Shown piece by piece: positions 10,421-21,054 of a stretch of 64,000 bases of DNA. This DNA comes from Iris pallida (lineage: Eukaryota > Streptophyta > Magnoliopsida > Asparagales > Iridaceae). Each line of letters opens with the position of its first letter. Within the stretch, counting starts at the first letter, position 1. The DNA lies in contig JANAVB010007000.1 in assembly GCA_029216955.1 (NCBI GenBank), positions 2,680,281 through 2,744,280 on the forward strand. Reading direction: 5' to 3'. Both the position numbers and the translations under genes were made by a program. Under the pieces are notes generated by a model, which saw only the letters and a list, made by a program, of their open reading frames with translations, was not told where the DNA came from and made no database searches.

Positions 10421-12273
10421 CTGATGACATGTGCGGTGTGCGGGATGAATTTATACAGGGTGTGCAACAGTTCCTGCAGTTTGCCAAGGCGTTCCCTTAG
10501 TACATGGACCGTACAAAAATTAAGTGTCCATGTATGAGATGTCGCAACTTGAAATATCATTCGGAAGTGGATGTGACATATCATTTGTATTCGAGGGATT
10601 TCATGCCAAATTATTATCAGTGGACCGCACACGGAGAACTTGTGTCTTTAGCCTCCGAGCCGGAGCCTTATGTGGAGCCTTATGTAGATGTCCACGAGCA
10701 TGCTGATTACGACCAAGGGTGGACGAACATGGTTTTCAATATTTTATGCATGTCTGTATATCAATATATATTCATTAATACGTCGGTTATCGTTGTATAC
10801 AGATATCGTCCCTCGTCGGTACAGAGAGCGTTGGGCACCTTTCTAAGGTCCAACTATGGGGGTCCGTGGATCAACTACTCGAATGCCTCGGAAGAGAGGA
10901 AGACATTCTGGTTTGCCCACTTCAAGGTAACTAAAGATAGTTAATTTAGTATAATTAATATAATTTTAAGTATTTTTTAGAACTAATTATTTTAATTTGT
11001 AATTCTTGTAGAGGACTTATTTTTATCCACCACACCGCGTCGAGCAGATTGAGAGGCAGTTTCCTGCCGTCGCCGCCAAGTTGATCCGTGATGTTATTGA
11101 CGATCAGAAAAAACGTTACCGCTCCGGAAAGCCGATTGCTGGTTGGATCATACCTGACCAGTGGACCACGATGTGGGCTCGATTTGAGGAGCCCGAGTAC
11201 AAAGAGCGGTCGGAGAAGGCGAAGGCGGCTAGGACGATGGCCGGAAAGTGGTGTGGTGGATCGATTCCTATGACGGAGCATTTTCGTCGTCTGGTATGTA
11301 ATTTATTGTCAAATATAAGAATTTATTGATAGTAGGAGTATATAATTTTCTATTTTACTAAAGAATAAAATATAACAAACACGCAGGTGAAGAGGGGTGA
11401 GGACGCAAACATGGTGACCGTCTTCCTGGCCACCCATCGGAAGGACGGGAATCTCATCGACGACCGGGCTACTCAGAGCTATGTAAGTACTAATTTAGAT
11501 TTCGTTAATTTTTAACACAACTTGAAGAATATACAGATAACCATATACTTAATAATAATTAAATATTTTAGACATTTATTAGGCTAATTTAGGTAAGTAC
11601 TGATGTATAGAGATGCACAATGATTTCTAGGAAGAGTATGTTAGGCTACGTGATGAGCGTGCGAGTGCTTAGTGCACAGGCAGAGGGAGGGGTTGGTACA
11701 TCGCAACCCTCTCCGCCACAGTCGGAGGACGAGCTTTGGAAGACCGCTGGTGGTGGTCTTCAGAGGGGTACGTACTACGGTACGGGGTCCTACGGCGCAT
11801 TTGTTGCGACGCAGGCATCCAGGGCTCCCTCTTCCAGTGCGCATTCACAGTCGTCACAGGCCGAGTCGTCCCGAGTCGATGAGACCATTGTCCGCCAGAT
11901 TGCTGAGCTGCGCGACGATATGCTGAGGAGGATTGCTGAGCAGCAAGGGCCTCAGGCGCAATAGGATGCTGCGTCGATCACCGCACGCTTTGACGAGCTC
12001 GAGCGTACCGTACAGCAAGTACAGGGGACACAGGAGTCCATTCACGACACCGTTACCAGGATAGCGACTTGCATGGAGCAATGCAGCGCCAGACTCCGAG
12101 CCCTAGAGGAGACGCGGACGCACCCATCTCCAGCGGTTACACTGCCTCCTTCTCCAGCGGTTGCATTGCCTCCTCCTTCATCGTCGTCGGTGGTTCTTAC
12201 ACCGGAGCAGTATGCTTACCTTCTTTCCAGGAGCGGTGATAGGAGCGGTGATACTCCTCCTGATCAGTCGTAG
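10369..12273 (+). pseudogene. CACTA gene remnant: transposase-associated domain joined to Transposase_24-like protein
   Basis: From ATG 10369 the reading frame gives the transposase-associated domain: RLWMYNRHPDD, VQQFLQFAKAFP, KCPCMRCRN, and DFMPNYYQWTAHGE. A TAG at 10498-10500 breaks it. TNP2 should follow, but after ~10750 the sequence passes into the second CACTA protein (Ptta/En/Spm type). Exons of that protein are visible: to 10926, 11012-11293 (PHRVEQIERQFP, MWARFEEPEYKERSEKAKAAR), 11387-11482 (ATHRKDGNLIDDRATQSY) and ~11628-12273, with GT/AG introns between and phases that fit. The last exon has a frameshift near 11668 and a TAG at 11962-11964. The C terminus is a coiled coil (ARFDELERTVQQVQ) and a Pro/Ser-rich tail. 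Confidence 0.8.
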
Positions 12274-12554
12274 TCGGCATATACATTGTTGTGTGATGGC
12301 CCATTGTTGGGTCTTTTATGTGGTTTTACATACTTTATTCTTATGTGGACACATTATGTTTGACATTGTTACAAACTTTCATAAATCTGTGTTGATTGTG
12401 GACACATTGTGTTTCAAACGTGTTCGTGATTGTGTGTATGTGTTGTTTGATACTGTGTTCGTGATACACAGTCGTTGTTGTAACAAATGGTGCTGCAAAT
12501 TCTGCAAATTCTGCAAATGCTGCAATTGCTGTAAATTTTTTTTAATTTTTTTTT

Positions 12555-13028
12555 AATATTAGCGACGTTCAGCGACTGTCAGCGACGTCCAGCGACGATA
12601 TAAACGTCGCTAAGTACGTCGCTAACATTAATGAGTACCGTCGCTAATCGTCACTAAACGTCGCTACACGGACGTCGCTAAAAGTCGCTATATGTCGGTA
12701 ATATAGTGACGTTAAAAAGTCGCAGAACATCGCCATTTGGCTCTAAAGCCAGGTCAGCATCGATGCATGTCAAGTCGCTCAACGTCGCTAGATTACGTCG
12801 GTAAATTATGACGTTTTAGGTCGCTGGCAGTCGCTAAATTAGCGACGTGGGCACGTCGCTAAAGATCGTCGCAATAGCGACGTTTGGCGACGTTTTCTTG
12901 TTTAGCGACTAGGTTAATCGCGACTACTTGAAAACGTCGCTAAATACGTCGCTAATAGAAATTAGCGACGTATTTGCCCTTTTTAGCGACGTCTTGACGC
13001 GTCGCTGAATTGACAGATTTTAGTAGTA
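12555..13028 (-). repeat. Right subterminal GCGACG repeats and terminal inverted repeat of CACTA
   Basis: About two dozen copies of AGCGACG/CGTCGCT in both orientations are followed by the inverted tip ending TTTTAGTAGTA at 13028. It mirrors the left end at 8472-8765. From 12274 to 12554 there is only T-rich sequence with a small GCAAATTCT microrepeat (~12490-12530). Confidence 0.85.
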
Positions 13029-13219
13029 TCTTGGATGGTCTCTTGAGTTAGTACCGGCCCTTGTTGCTGACCAACATGGTCAGGTTGTCCATGTTGTCCT
13101 TGTTGTTGTTGCCCAGTCCTGACAGATGCGGACAAGGTGCCCCTAAGAAAAGGGACAAGAGAACAATCAAACGATCGAACTGGAAAGATCAATGAAGTCA
13201 AAGGATACCGGAATGTCAA
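13029..13219 (-). pseudogene. Ty3/gypsy gag, N-terminal fragment
   Basis: This is the N-terminal end of the gag interrupted by the CACTA element. It reads SASVRTGQQQQGQHGQPDHVG, then QQQGPVLTQETIQ, and the frame resumes at 8465 as EVIVEAAAGPQYP. The true start is uncertain: the frame is open to 13219 (Met), but the first ~30 residues are not convincing gag. Sequence from 13220 to 13311 is leader between PBS and gag. Confidence 0.7.
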
Positions 13220-13311
13220 GCTAGAGTCGAGAGTAACGAATCATGAGATCAAGGAGAACATGTGTGATTGAGACATCCTATAAATTAAAACACCCCACAA
13301 GTCTGAAACCA

Positions 13312-13329
13312 GACCTGCATAGGCCACCA
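13312..13329 (-). promoter_or_regulatory. Primer-binding-site-like motif, family I
   Basis: Nine bases inside the 5' LTR the minus strand reads TGGTGGCCTATGCAGGTC. It starts with TGG, as a site complementary to a tRNA 3' CCA end should, but it is not the initiator-Met site TGGTATCAGAGC usual for chromoviruses. Near-identical motifs sit in the same place in families 3 and 5 (40853-40870, 16987-17004, 49183-49200). The tRNA is not identified. Confidence 0.55.
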
Positions 13330-13338
13330 CTAAAACCT

Positions 13339-16300
13339 TGTCACGCCCCAGAACCAAAATAATGGAGAGCGGGGGAATGACTCAGCCAGCTACGTATTAC
13401 GGGTAGATGAATACCGTATAATACGATCAATGCTGTCTAAAAGACAAGGGGGTGCATACTACATGAAAGTCTCGCTATGGTCACTTCACATCTATTGTCT
13501 CAATCATTCAAACAAGAAGCAATAACAGAGAACATTTAAGATAAAGCAATAAGGCGTCCCAAACGCTTAGTCAAAATATTCTTGAGATCTGGCTTTACAA
13601 AACATAGTCAGATGATATAGCAACATATACACAATTGTTATCAGCTGCAGTCTGACTTAATTACAATTATGTAAAAGTAAGTGCAAGACTATCCGACTAA
13701 CATGTCGGTGCCAAGCGGCAAAATGTAAAGTAATTAACAAAACGAGCGGGGAAGTAAGGAACCCACTCGAGTCCTCCTGCGATCATTCCTCTAGTATTGA
13801 CCATCTTGGAGGTAGAGGTAAGCTGAGTCCTCGGGAACCGGCTCTAAATCTAGCCATGCAAAACCAGAGAGGTTAGACCTCTAATAGCAAGTACTGCAAG
13901 GAAGCACGATATGAGGGGTTAAAACCAGTAAATAAGAGAATATAATAATAGATCTATGCTTGCTACTGGGTTTCACGTAACATCACGATACTTCAAACCA
14001 ACCTCCCAACCAAACAAGGACAGAAGTTGGCCCGTCATGTCCTGATGCTCTGATCATCTCAGTTAGGTAACAGAGTAGGTACAGTACACAAACAAATCAA
14101 CTTAAACGGCCATCCAACTCCTACGGCTTACTACTGTGAGTCCCAAGTTATTCTGGAATTATACGATAAGGATTTCTCAGTTCTTACTATGGGCAAGCAA
14201 GGCTAGTCTATCCAATCAATCAATTGCGCCAATCATGAATTAGACGAGTCCCAGCGGGACGCCCGTCATCAATATACAATATACAATAATATAAGCAGAT
14301 ACCGCTCCCTGCCCGTGTTGCAGATTTGTAGTATCTGTGGGAACCAGCCGGCCTGTCGGGTACTAATAGTCCCAAAGAGGGCTGCCATGGAAGAACTCGA
14401 AAATCCATACTCTCCATGCAATCATTATTTTATTTAACTTAGTAGCTTTTATGTTAAATGAAATTCCATACCGTGGATCATGGTCATTCAGAATGAGTAA
14501 TTCCGTACAAAGTACGATATGCCCAACTCTACAACGATACCCGTGCGGTTAGGTTGTAGGTCTTACATAGCATAATGCAACAATTAAAACTAACCACGGA
14601 ATAATTATGCCTTGACCATAGAGTACACATGATGCTTTCGTGAAATAAATAAATAAATTATAGCCTGCATGTATCCATATGCCAATATTCGGGATTGACC
14701 AATCGATTGTAATAGTTCATAGTTAATATGAACGTGTCTTATTCCATCTAATTCAATAAGATGACTAGCCAGTCTCTTAGTTCCACCTAGGAACGCATGA
14801 TCAATTATTAATCAAGATAACAATCAATGTTAATTAATACCAAATTCGAGAAATAAAAATTGGAAAATAAATAATGATTGGGAAATAAATAATCTCATGC
14901 GCTGTGGGAAATGATTGGGAAATAAATAATCTCATGCGCTGTGGAAAATGATTGGAAAATAAATAATCTCATGCGCTGTAGGAAATGATTGGAAAATAAA
15001 TAATCTCATGCGCCTGAGGAATGAAAATTCATGCGGCTATGGGAAATAAATCTCATACGCTGTGGGAAATGATTGGAAAATAAATAATATCATGCGCCTG
15101 AGGAAGAAAGATTCATGCGGCTGAGGGAAATAAATCTCATGTGCTGTGGAAAATGATTGGAAAATAAGTAATATCGTGCGCCTGAGGAAGAAAGATTCAT
15201 GCGGCTGTGGAAAATAAATCTCATACGCTGTAGGAAATGATTGGAAAATAAGTAATCTCATGCACCTGTGGGAAATGATCGGGAAATAAATAATCTCATG
15301 CGCTGTGGGAAAGGTTGGGAAATAAACAATCTCATGCGCTGAGGAATGATTGGGAAATAAATAAGCTCATGCGCCTGAGGAATGCGGCTGTGGAAAATAA
15401 ATATCATGCGTTGTGGGAAAGGTTGGGAAATAAGTAATCTCATGCGCCTGTGGGAAATGATCGGGAAATAAATAATCTCATGCGCTTAAGGAATGCGGCT
15501 GTGGGAAATAAATCTCATACGCTGTGGGAAATGATTGGGAAATAAGTAATCTCATGCGCCTGTGGGAAATGATCGGGAAATAAATAACTCATGCGCTGTA
15601 GAAAAGGTTGGAAAATAAACAATCTCATGCGCTGAGGAATGATTGGAAAATAAATAAGCTCATGCGCTTGAGGAATGCGGCTGTGGAAAATAATTAGGAA
15701 ATAAATAATCTCATGCGCTGTAGGAAATGATTGAAAAATAAATAATCTCATGCGCCTGAGGAATAAAGATTCATGCGGCTGTGGGAAATAAATATCATGC
15801 GGCTAAGACTGTTCTTCTTCTCCAAATTTCTGAGAACAGAACCATGGAAGAGAACCATAGAAGCCATTGCTTCCAAGCTCCATAAATCCTTCATCCCAAG
15901 CCCAAATATGGACTTCCATAGGTCAAAATTGGGTAGAACGAAATTCTCTACAACATGGAACCATCAAAACTTGAAGATAACAAAGTTTACTAGATCAAAA
16001 CCTAAGAAATCCGAAAAATATATCAAACTTAGTTCTACAACAAATAAGCCATAGAAATTGGAAATGCTAAGTACTAAAGAGACTTAGAAACAAATAAGGA
16101 AGATGATGGAACAATAATAATGGGGATCCATCATGAAGCAAGTTGGCACTTGCCTATCTCTTCTAGGTTGGTGGGAGAGTTGTGAGGAAGAAGAAGAGTA
16201 ATGAGAAGAAGTAATGAAGAGAGAGAAATGGTTTGGGGCTTTAAATGGGGTGGTGGTAGGTGGGGGTTTATTTCGATTTATGATGAACCAACATAATTAA

Positions 16301-16499
16301 ACCAATCTGAGCCGAACCCATAGCAAAGCTAAAGCAGAGTATAAAAGCAGAAAGTAAAGTGCAGAAATGAAATTGCAGGAAATTAATTAGCAGAAAATTA
16401 AAAGAATTTAAATACAGAACAATACATGATAAATATTAAATGAATACATTCCAGCAGTACATGTATTTAGAATACGTATTCTGAGAACGAGAAGTGACA
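13339..16499 (-). mobile_element. LTR of Tekay-like chromovirus (family I), 5' LTR
   Basis: This 3.16-kb LTR in minus orientation begins TGTCACTTCTCG (at 16499) and ends GGGCGTGACA (at 13339). Its outer 800 bp match 1-786. The PBS-like motif follows on its inner side, so this is the 5' LTR. It adjoins family 5 interior sequence at 16500 that is continuous with 48696 onward in the second copy, so the element inserted into that interior. Confidence 0.88.
14870..15775. repeat. ~37-bp tandem repeat array in family I LTR
   Basis: About 25 degenerate units are built on AATCTCATGCGCTGTGGG followed by AAATGATTGGGAAATAAAT. Some units carry CATGCGGCTG instead of CATGCGCTG. The array lies in U3 and its end is repeated at 1-110. 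The minus-strand ORFs with repeated 'MRLFISQPFPQR' peptides come from it. Confidence 0.9.
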
Positions 16500-17012
16500 A
16501 CCTTAATCTCCTCAAATTTAATTTCTCAAAAGTAGTTTATACCCTCCTCCTAATCATTTTGTAACTACGAAGCCTCGAGGACTTCTATCCACCTTTGGTC
16601 ACACTACTCCTCAAAACACAGGTCACTAAACTTTATAACCTTCCAACTAGTTGTTAACTTACTACCAACAGCTATCTAGGACATATGGCTCTATAATCCT
16701 CATTAGATATCAAGCAACAAAAATTAATAATCAAGCAATATTATACTATAACTTAAGAATTTCTGGCAAATTCTAGAGAGCACGATCATTCGTCATCCCG
16801 AAATAAAAGGGACGAGAATCAATGGCACAGGAAGCAAGGAAGTATAATCGAGAGCAAATATGGAGTTTTCAAGGACGTAGAGAATTTCTCGGAGAATTTT
16901 CAAAGCAGATGGATTAAGATATCTAAGGTTTAGTCAGATGCGCAGGCTCGTATCAGTACAGTTACGTAACCGATACGATATGCTCTGACCTGCATGGGCC
17001 ACCAAAAAAACT
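16500..17012 (-). mobile_element. Interior of non-coding family 5 element, truncated copy
   Basis: This matches 48696-49208. It holds the PBS-like TGGTGGCCCATGCAGGTC (16987-17004, minus strand) beside the LTR at 17013, and no ORF. The PPT-proximal 78 bp seen in the second copy are missing because the family I LTR lies at 16499; they should be found left of the window. Confidence 0.8.
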
Positions 17013-18030
17013 TGTCATGACCCGCACCAGCTTTTCAGACGCGAGCTCGTGAGCAAGCCAGCTGCGTATCGAACGGACTCCAGCCCGACTCGAATACGTA
17101 AATACTGTCACGGCTAGGATAAGCTAACAAATTATGGCAAACAAATTTATATCTCAATCCACAATAAGAATAATAAACATGAATGAACACTGTGATACCT
17201 GAATTCCACTAGCATGGTCTGCAGCCCACTAGCATAAATGTCCGTTCGATAAATGGTCTGCAGCCCACTAGCATAAATGTCCGATAAAACTCTAAAGGAA
17301 ATAACAAGAGTCTAAAACTGAATCAAGAAACATGATATCTCATGATAAGGTAATATAGAGCATGAAAGGATAACAAACGTAATAATGATACCTGAATCCC
17401 ACAAGAACCACAAATCCTCCGCCATCCAGAACTACTAGCTAACTCCATGCAATTGCTAAACCTGAAGAGATCATCAGGTCCTCAGAGGACATAGCAAGAT
17501 ACATAATATACATGCCTATCTAACAGTTTTATCATGCGCCAAAAAATAAACAAGAAAACAGGAACACGACAATTGACCACGAACACAAACACGAATACGA
17601 ACACGAACACTAACACAAACACGAACACAAATACGAATACGAACGCTAGAACAGCTACGCGTAAATGAACTGCCGTATAAACGATAAATACGAGATCAAT
17701 GGAAGAACCAAACCCTCATCCCGAGTATGGACTCACGGGTTTGAACTAAGCACTAACCCTCGTCCCGAGTGTGGACTCTCTGGTTAGCTCACGGCAAGAC
17801 ACCCTCGTCCCGTGTGTGGACTCTCTGGTGTAATTGGTCAACCCTCGTCCGGAGTGTAGACTCTCTGGTGCCAATGATCACGACAAACACCCTCGTCCCG
17901 TGTGTAGACTCTCTGGTGCACCAAACAACCCTCGTCCCGAGTGTGGACTCTCTGGTTGTGCAAAACGATAATCAAGGCTATGGCAGTCACTACACGTACT
18001 CGTTCTATGATACGACTCAAGCAAGGTACT
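17013..18030 (-). mobile_element. Family 5 LTR, first part (split by Tat element)
   Basis: This is the end of a 3.7-kb LTR (minus strand; terminal GTCATGACA at 17013). It continues at 45920-48617 after the Tat element. 18026-18030 is the TSD copy GTACT. It includes an AACACGAATACG-type microsatellite (17577-17650). It also has about seven copies of a ~45-bp unit containing CCCTCGTCCCGAGTGTGGAC and TCTCTGGT (17706-17960). The same features recur at 49719-50060. ORFs inside follow the repeats and are not genes. Confidence 0.85.
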
Positions 18031-19267
18031 TGTAGAAGCATAAAAAAGAATAAAAAAAGGTTCATGTGGCCAAGGATCCCCATGCGGCTCAGAGAGCCCA
18101 TGCGGCTCAGGGATCCATATGATTCAAGAGTCTATGCGGCTCGAATAATTCCATCCGGCCCAGAGAGGAATGACGTGGCCTTTCAACAGCTTCTTCCCTT
18201 CGTCTTTTGCTGCATTTAATGCCCTGACGGCTGACCGCTCTGACAAATGACAGCTCTGACAAAAAGGCGCAATAATGACTGACGTAATGGCGCGTCCCTA
18301 GGGAATAGGAACAAATCTTCTCACAGCTGGCATAATCCATCTAATCCCGAGGCATGCGGCTGCGGCCGCCCATCAGCATGCGGCTGTACCCTTTATGCGG
18401 CCGCCCATCAGCATGCGGCTGCATCCCTTATGCGGCCGCCCATCAGCATGCGGCTGTCCACTCCCATGCGGCTGCCCATCTTCATGCAGCTGTTCATCCC
18501 CATGCGGCTGCCCATCTTCATGCGGCCATTTTGCCTCATGCGGCCCACTCATCTGCGGCTCTCCCAAGATAATTGAGACACGTGGCAGTCTTATCTTCCT
18601 TGGATTATGGGTGTTAACAAATCCTAATCAGATTTGTTGCAGTAAATGCCCAGATCAAATCGAATCGAACAAATTAGACACGTGGCAGGCCATTACAAGT
18701 CGCGAATATTCATGACAATCAACATTTATTGTCTACAGAGATTTAATCCAATCATATTAATTGCTTAAATCTATTATATGCAAGATGGACGGCCCAGATT
18801 AATTAACTCTCAGGCCGCCGACTTTTGAGAATGGGCAATCATTACAAAACCCTAATGATGCCCCCACTCTTATAAATAGCAAGGTGCCATTCCCTTGCAG
18901 GAGACAGACATACAGACAGAGAGAGGACCCCCGGCTCGGATCCAGAGAGAATCAGAGAGAGAATATACAGAGATCGAAAGGACAGAGGAGCAGACAGAGA
19001 GAACAAAGGGAGCATTTCTTCATCAACGCAAAGTACTTCTTCTCCAGAGCCAGGGCTGCACCCGATCGTCCAAGGAGTAAGGTAGAGCTGTCGTCGCTTT
19101 CTCGAGCCTCTATCGTCACCCCCTAGAATCTAAAATAAACAATTGTACTTAGATTGCTATACCTAGGTTTTCGTCCCTAGGCTTTCTTTGTACAAGCGAG
19201 TTTGTATTGTGAGTCTAAGTTCAGTCCTTCGATAATTGTTCTGTTCTTTTACAATCACTAGCAAACA
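18031..19267 (+). mobile_element. Tat element 5' LTR
   Basis: This 1237-bp LTR runs from TGTAGAAGC to GCAAACA. The 3' boundary was fixed by the TSD of the other LTR. U3 has about twenty CATGCGGC-type motifs (18060-18560) and two ACACGTGGCAG G-boxes (~18578, ~18680). A TATA box TATAAATAG lies at 18871-18879, and a GA-rich leader follows. The small ORFs here (for example 18354-18572, Ala/His-rich) are repeat artefacts. Confidence 0.92.
18869..18880 (+). promoter_or_regulatory. TATA box of Tat LTR promoter
   Basis: CTTATAAATAGC is a good plant TATA box about 390 bp before the LTR end. It is conserved in the 3' LTR (45517-45528), and on the minus strand in the solo LTR as CTATAAACAG (~50442-50451). 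Confidence 0.75.
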
Positions 19268-19269
19268 CG

Positions 19270-21030
19270 ATGGCGACTCTGCTGGGGACAAACTTCTCCA
19301 CGACGGAGGAGTTGGTGACGCAATCGGATGCAGCCAAACTTGGCTCCACACAACAGAAGATGGTCGTTCGCTTCGACCAACAGACGTTCGAAGAAATGCT
19401 CTCCGAAGGAAGCGCTGGCCCGGTCCAGAAGCGAACCCGCACAAAAAAGGCTCACAGGGAGTGGTGGCCAAAGTTATTTGCTCCTCCCCAAGCTCTGGAC
19501 GGAGTACTCTCTGTTGCCCAAGACGGCGAAGGCGACTCTCATGCGGCCCCACTTCAAGCCATAGAGGACTCTGCTGTCCCCAAGTCCGGCAGAGGAAAGC
19601 ACTACGATGCTGGACTTGCAGGGACAAAGAGTGATTCTATGTGCTCCAGAAAGAAACCGAACAAAGGCACTAGCCGCAAAACGAAGACTCATGCAGCCAA
19701 GATTGCCAGCCGCATAAATAATCTCTATGCGGCCGAAACTGCCAGCCAAATGCATAACACTCATGCGGCCAGGATTTCCCGCCGCATGGAGAAGACCTAT
19801 GCGGCTCAGACTTCCAGCCGCATGAAGAAAGCCCATGCGACTACGATTGCCAGCCGCATGAAGACTATCGATTCCAGCCGCATGCCGCCTGCTCCACGCG
19901 GCTCAGTCTTCGATCGCCTATCCTGTGGTCCTGATCTCTCGTGTCCCCGAGAAGACATGTCAGACTCTTTCTAGCACCACTTAGACTCTTCCTATTATGT
20001 GCCCTCATGTACCAGAGTGAAGAAGTCTAGGGCAGCGCGAGCTTGGCAAGCTCAGTCCACTGTCCCAACCTCTGACCATCCGAGCGTTCCACATACTGTT
20101 ATGCGGGCCTCTGATGGAAAGTTGTACAGAACCACTCGAGTCCAGCCCCCGACGGTAAACGGACAGGATGGTTCCCAAAAGTCTCCTAAAATCCAGGGAG
20201 CAAATATGGTCGCTCCGGACCCATCTGACTTGCGTGAGGCTATCCTCCACAAGCGTAAGAAAAGAGAGGGGGCCTCGGGGTGCAAGGAATCCTCCCACGG
20301 ACGTTACTGTACCCAAATCATCGTCAACTGCTGTTGCAAAAACACGACGGTACGAGAAGACCGACAGTCCGTCTTCCAAAGACTGCAACAACCAGGTTCA
20401 GAAGATGAGGCCCTTCCCGTCGTCTCCTGCAACTCTGCTCAGAAAATCCCTGCCGATGGGAGAGGGAAGAAGACAAATGTTTCCAGCCCAAAGGTTTCAA
20501 CCACTATGACTAAGAGACTGTCGTCTAAGCGGGTGCCCACCATCGGAGTTTTCTAAGGTACCCGTTCAAAGACAAAATCTACTACAGTGGGAGATTCATC
20601 ATCCACATCACTAGGGGTTGCTGGAACTGGGGGTAGCACTCCTCCGAACCTCCAAGACAATCCGATGTTCCAAGAAGACGAGCTGGGGGAAACAACTCTC
20701 CCATCGGATGCAGCAAATCTCGATGTCCCCGAGGACGTCAACAATTCCCAAGACGAGGCAAACTCGAAAGCTGGGGGTACTGTCCCTTCTGAGTCCGATC
20801 GAGAAGAAGATATTCCCACATACCCCGATGACTTCTCGTTACAGGGATACGATTCGGAGTGTACGTCATCCACCGTCCGTTCCACTTCTACTCATGTCAG
20901 GACGACATTCATGACAAACGACGAACATGATGGTCCCCGGGATCGCCAACGCATCGACACTCTGGAGGCCATACTGTGCACTTTGGTCAAATCCGTGGAC
21001 GAGATCAAAGCAGTCCTCCCTTCACTGTAA
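19270..21030 (+). pseudogene. Extra ORF upstream of gag in Tat element
   Basis: This single frame begins with ATG 19270-19272 inside the PBS (MATLLGTN..) and leads without frame change into gag. Stops interrupt it at 19972-19974, 20554-20556 and 21028-21030. Residues ~141-206 consist of a repeat of the type HAAxIASRM, produced by CATGCGGCC and its complement, the same DNA motif as in the LTR. The remainder is charged and Ser/Pro-rich, including an acidic stretch near 20800. I recognise no domain. Ogre-type Tat elements have an unrelated-looking ORF1 in this position; this may be its equivalent or simply an N-terminal extension of gag. Confidence 0.65.
19271..19288 (+). promoter_or_regulatory. 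Primer binding site of Tat element
   Basis: TGGCGACTCTGCTGGGGA lies three bases after the LTR. Sites of this TGGCGACTC type are typical of Tat/Ogre elements (tRNA-Arg-like primer, from memory). The start codon of the following ORF overlaps its first bases. Confidence 0.8.
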
Positions 21031-21054
21031 GGAGGGACGCCTGGCCAAACAAAC

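Larger units (their letters stand above)
8469..13028 (+). mobile_element. CACTA (En/Spm) DNA transposon, non-autonomous
   Basis: This 4.56-kb element is flanked by the 3-bp duplication TCT (8466-8468 and 13029-13031). Removing the element and one TCT restores an open gag reading frame (..TIQEVIVEAA..), which proves the boundaries. Its inverted ends are TACTACCAAAAT and TACTACTAAAAT (CACTA with C to T at both tips; three extra T lie outside the left tip). Inside the ends are dense AGCGACG subterminal repeats. It carries domains of two CACTA proteins but no TNP2 catalytic region, so it could move only if a partner supplied transposase. Confidence 0.88.

Noticed and set aside
14870..15775. Regular ~37-bp repeats resembling a CRISPR array
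   Set aside because: Units abut without spacers, vary in sequence, and lie inside a plant LTR; it is a plain tandem repeat.
18354..18572. Ala/His/Cys-rich small proteins in the Tat LTR
   Set aside because: They translate the CATGCGGC array and occur on both strands; no start context or conservation beyond the DNA motif.
19250..19258. First reading of the Tat LTR end as ...TTACAATCA
   Set aside because: The TSD GTACT only fits if the LTR ends at GCAAACA (19267 and 45914), which also places the PBS three bases downstream.
19236..19634. Alternative ORFs overlapping the Tat upstream ORF in other frames and strands
   Set aside because: They are shadows of the frame that continues into gag.
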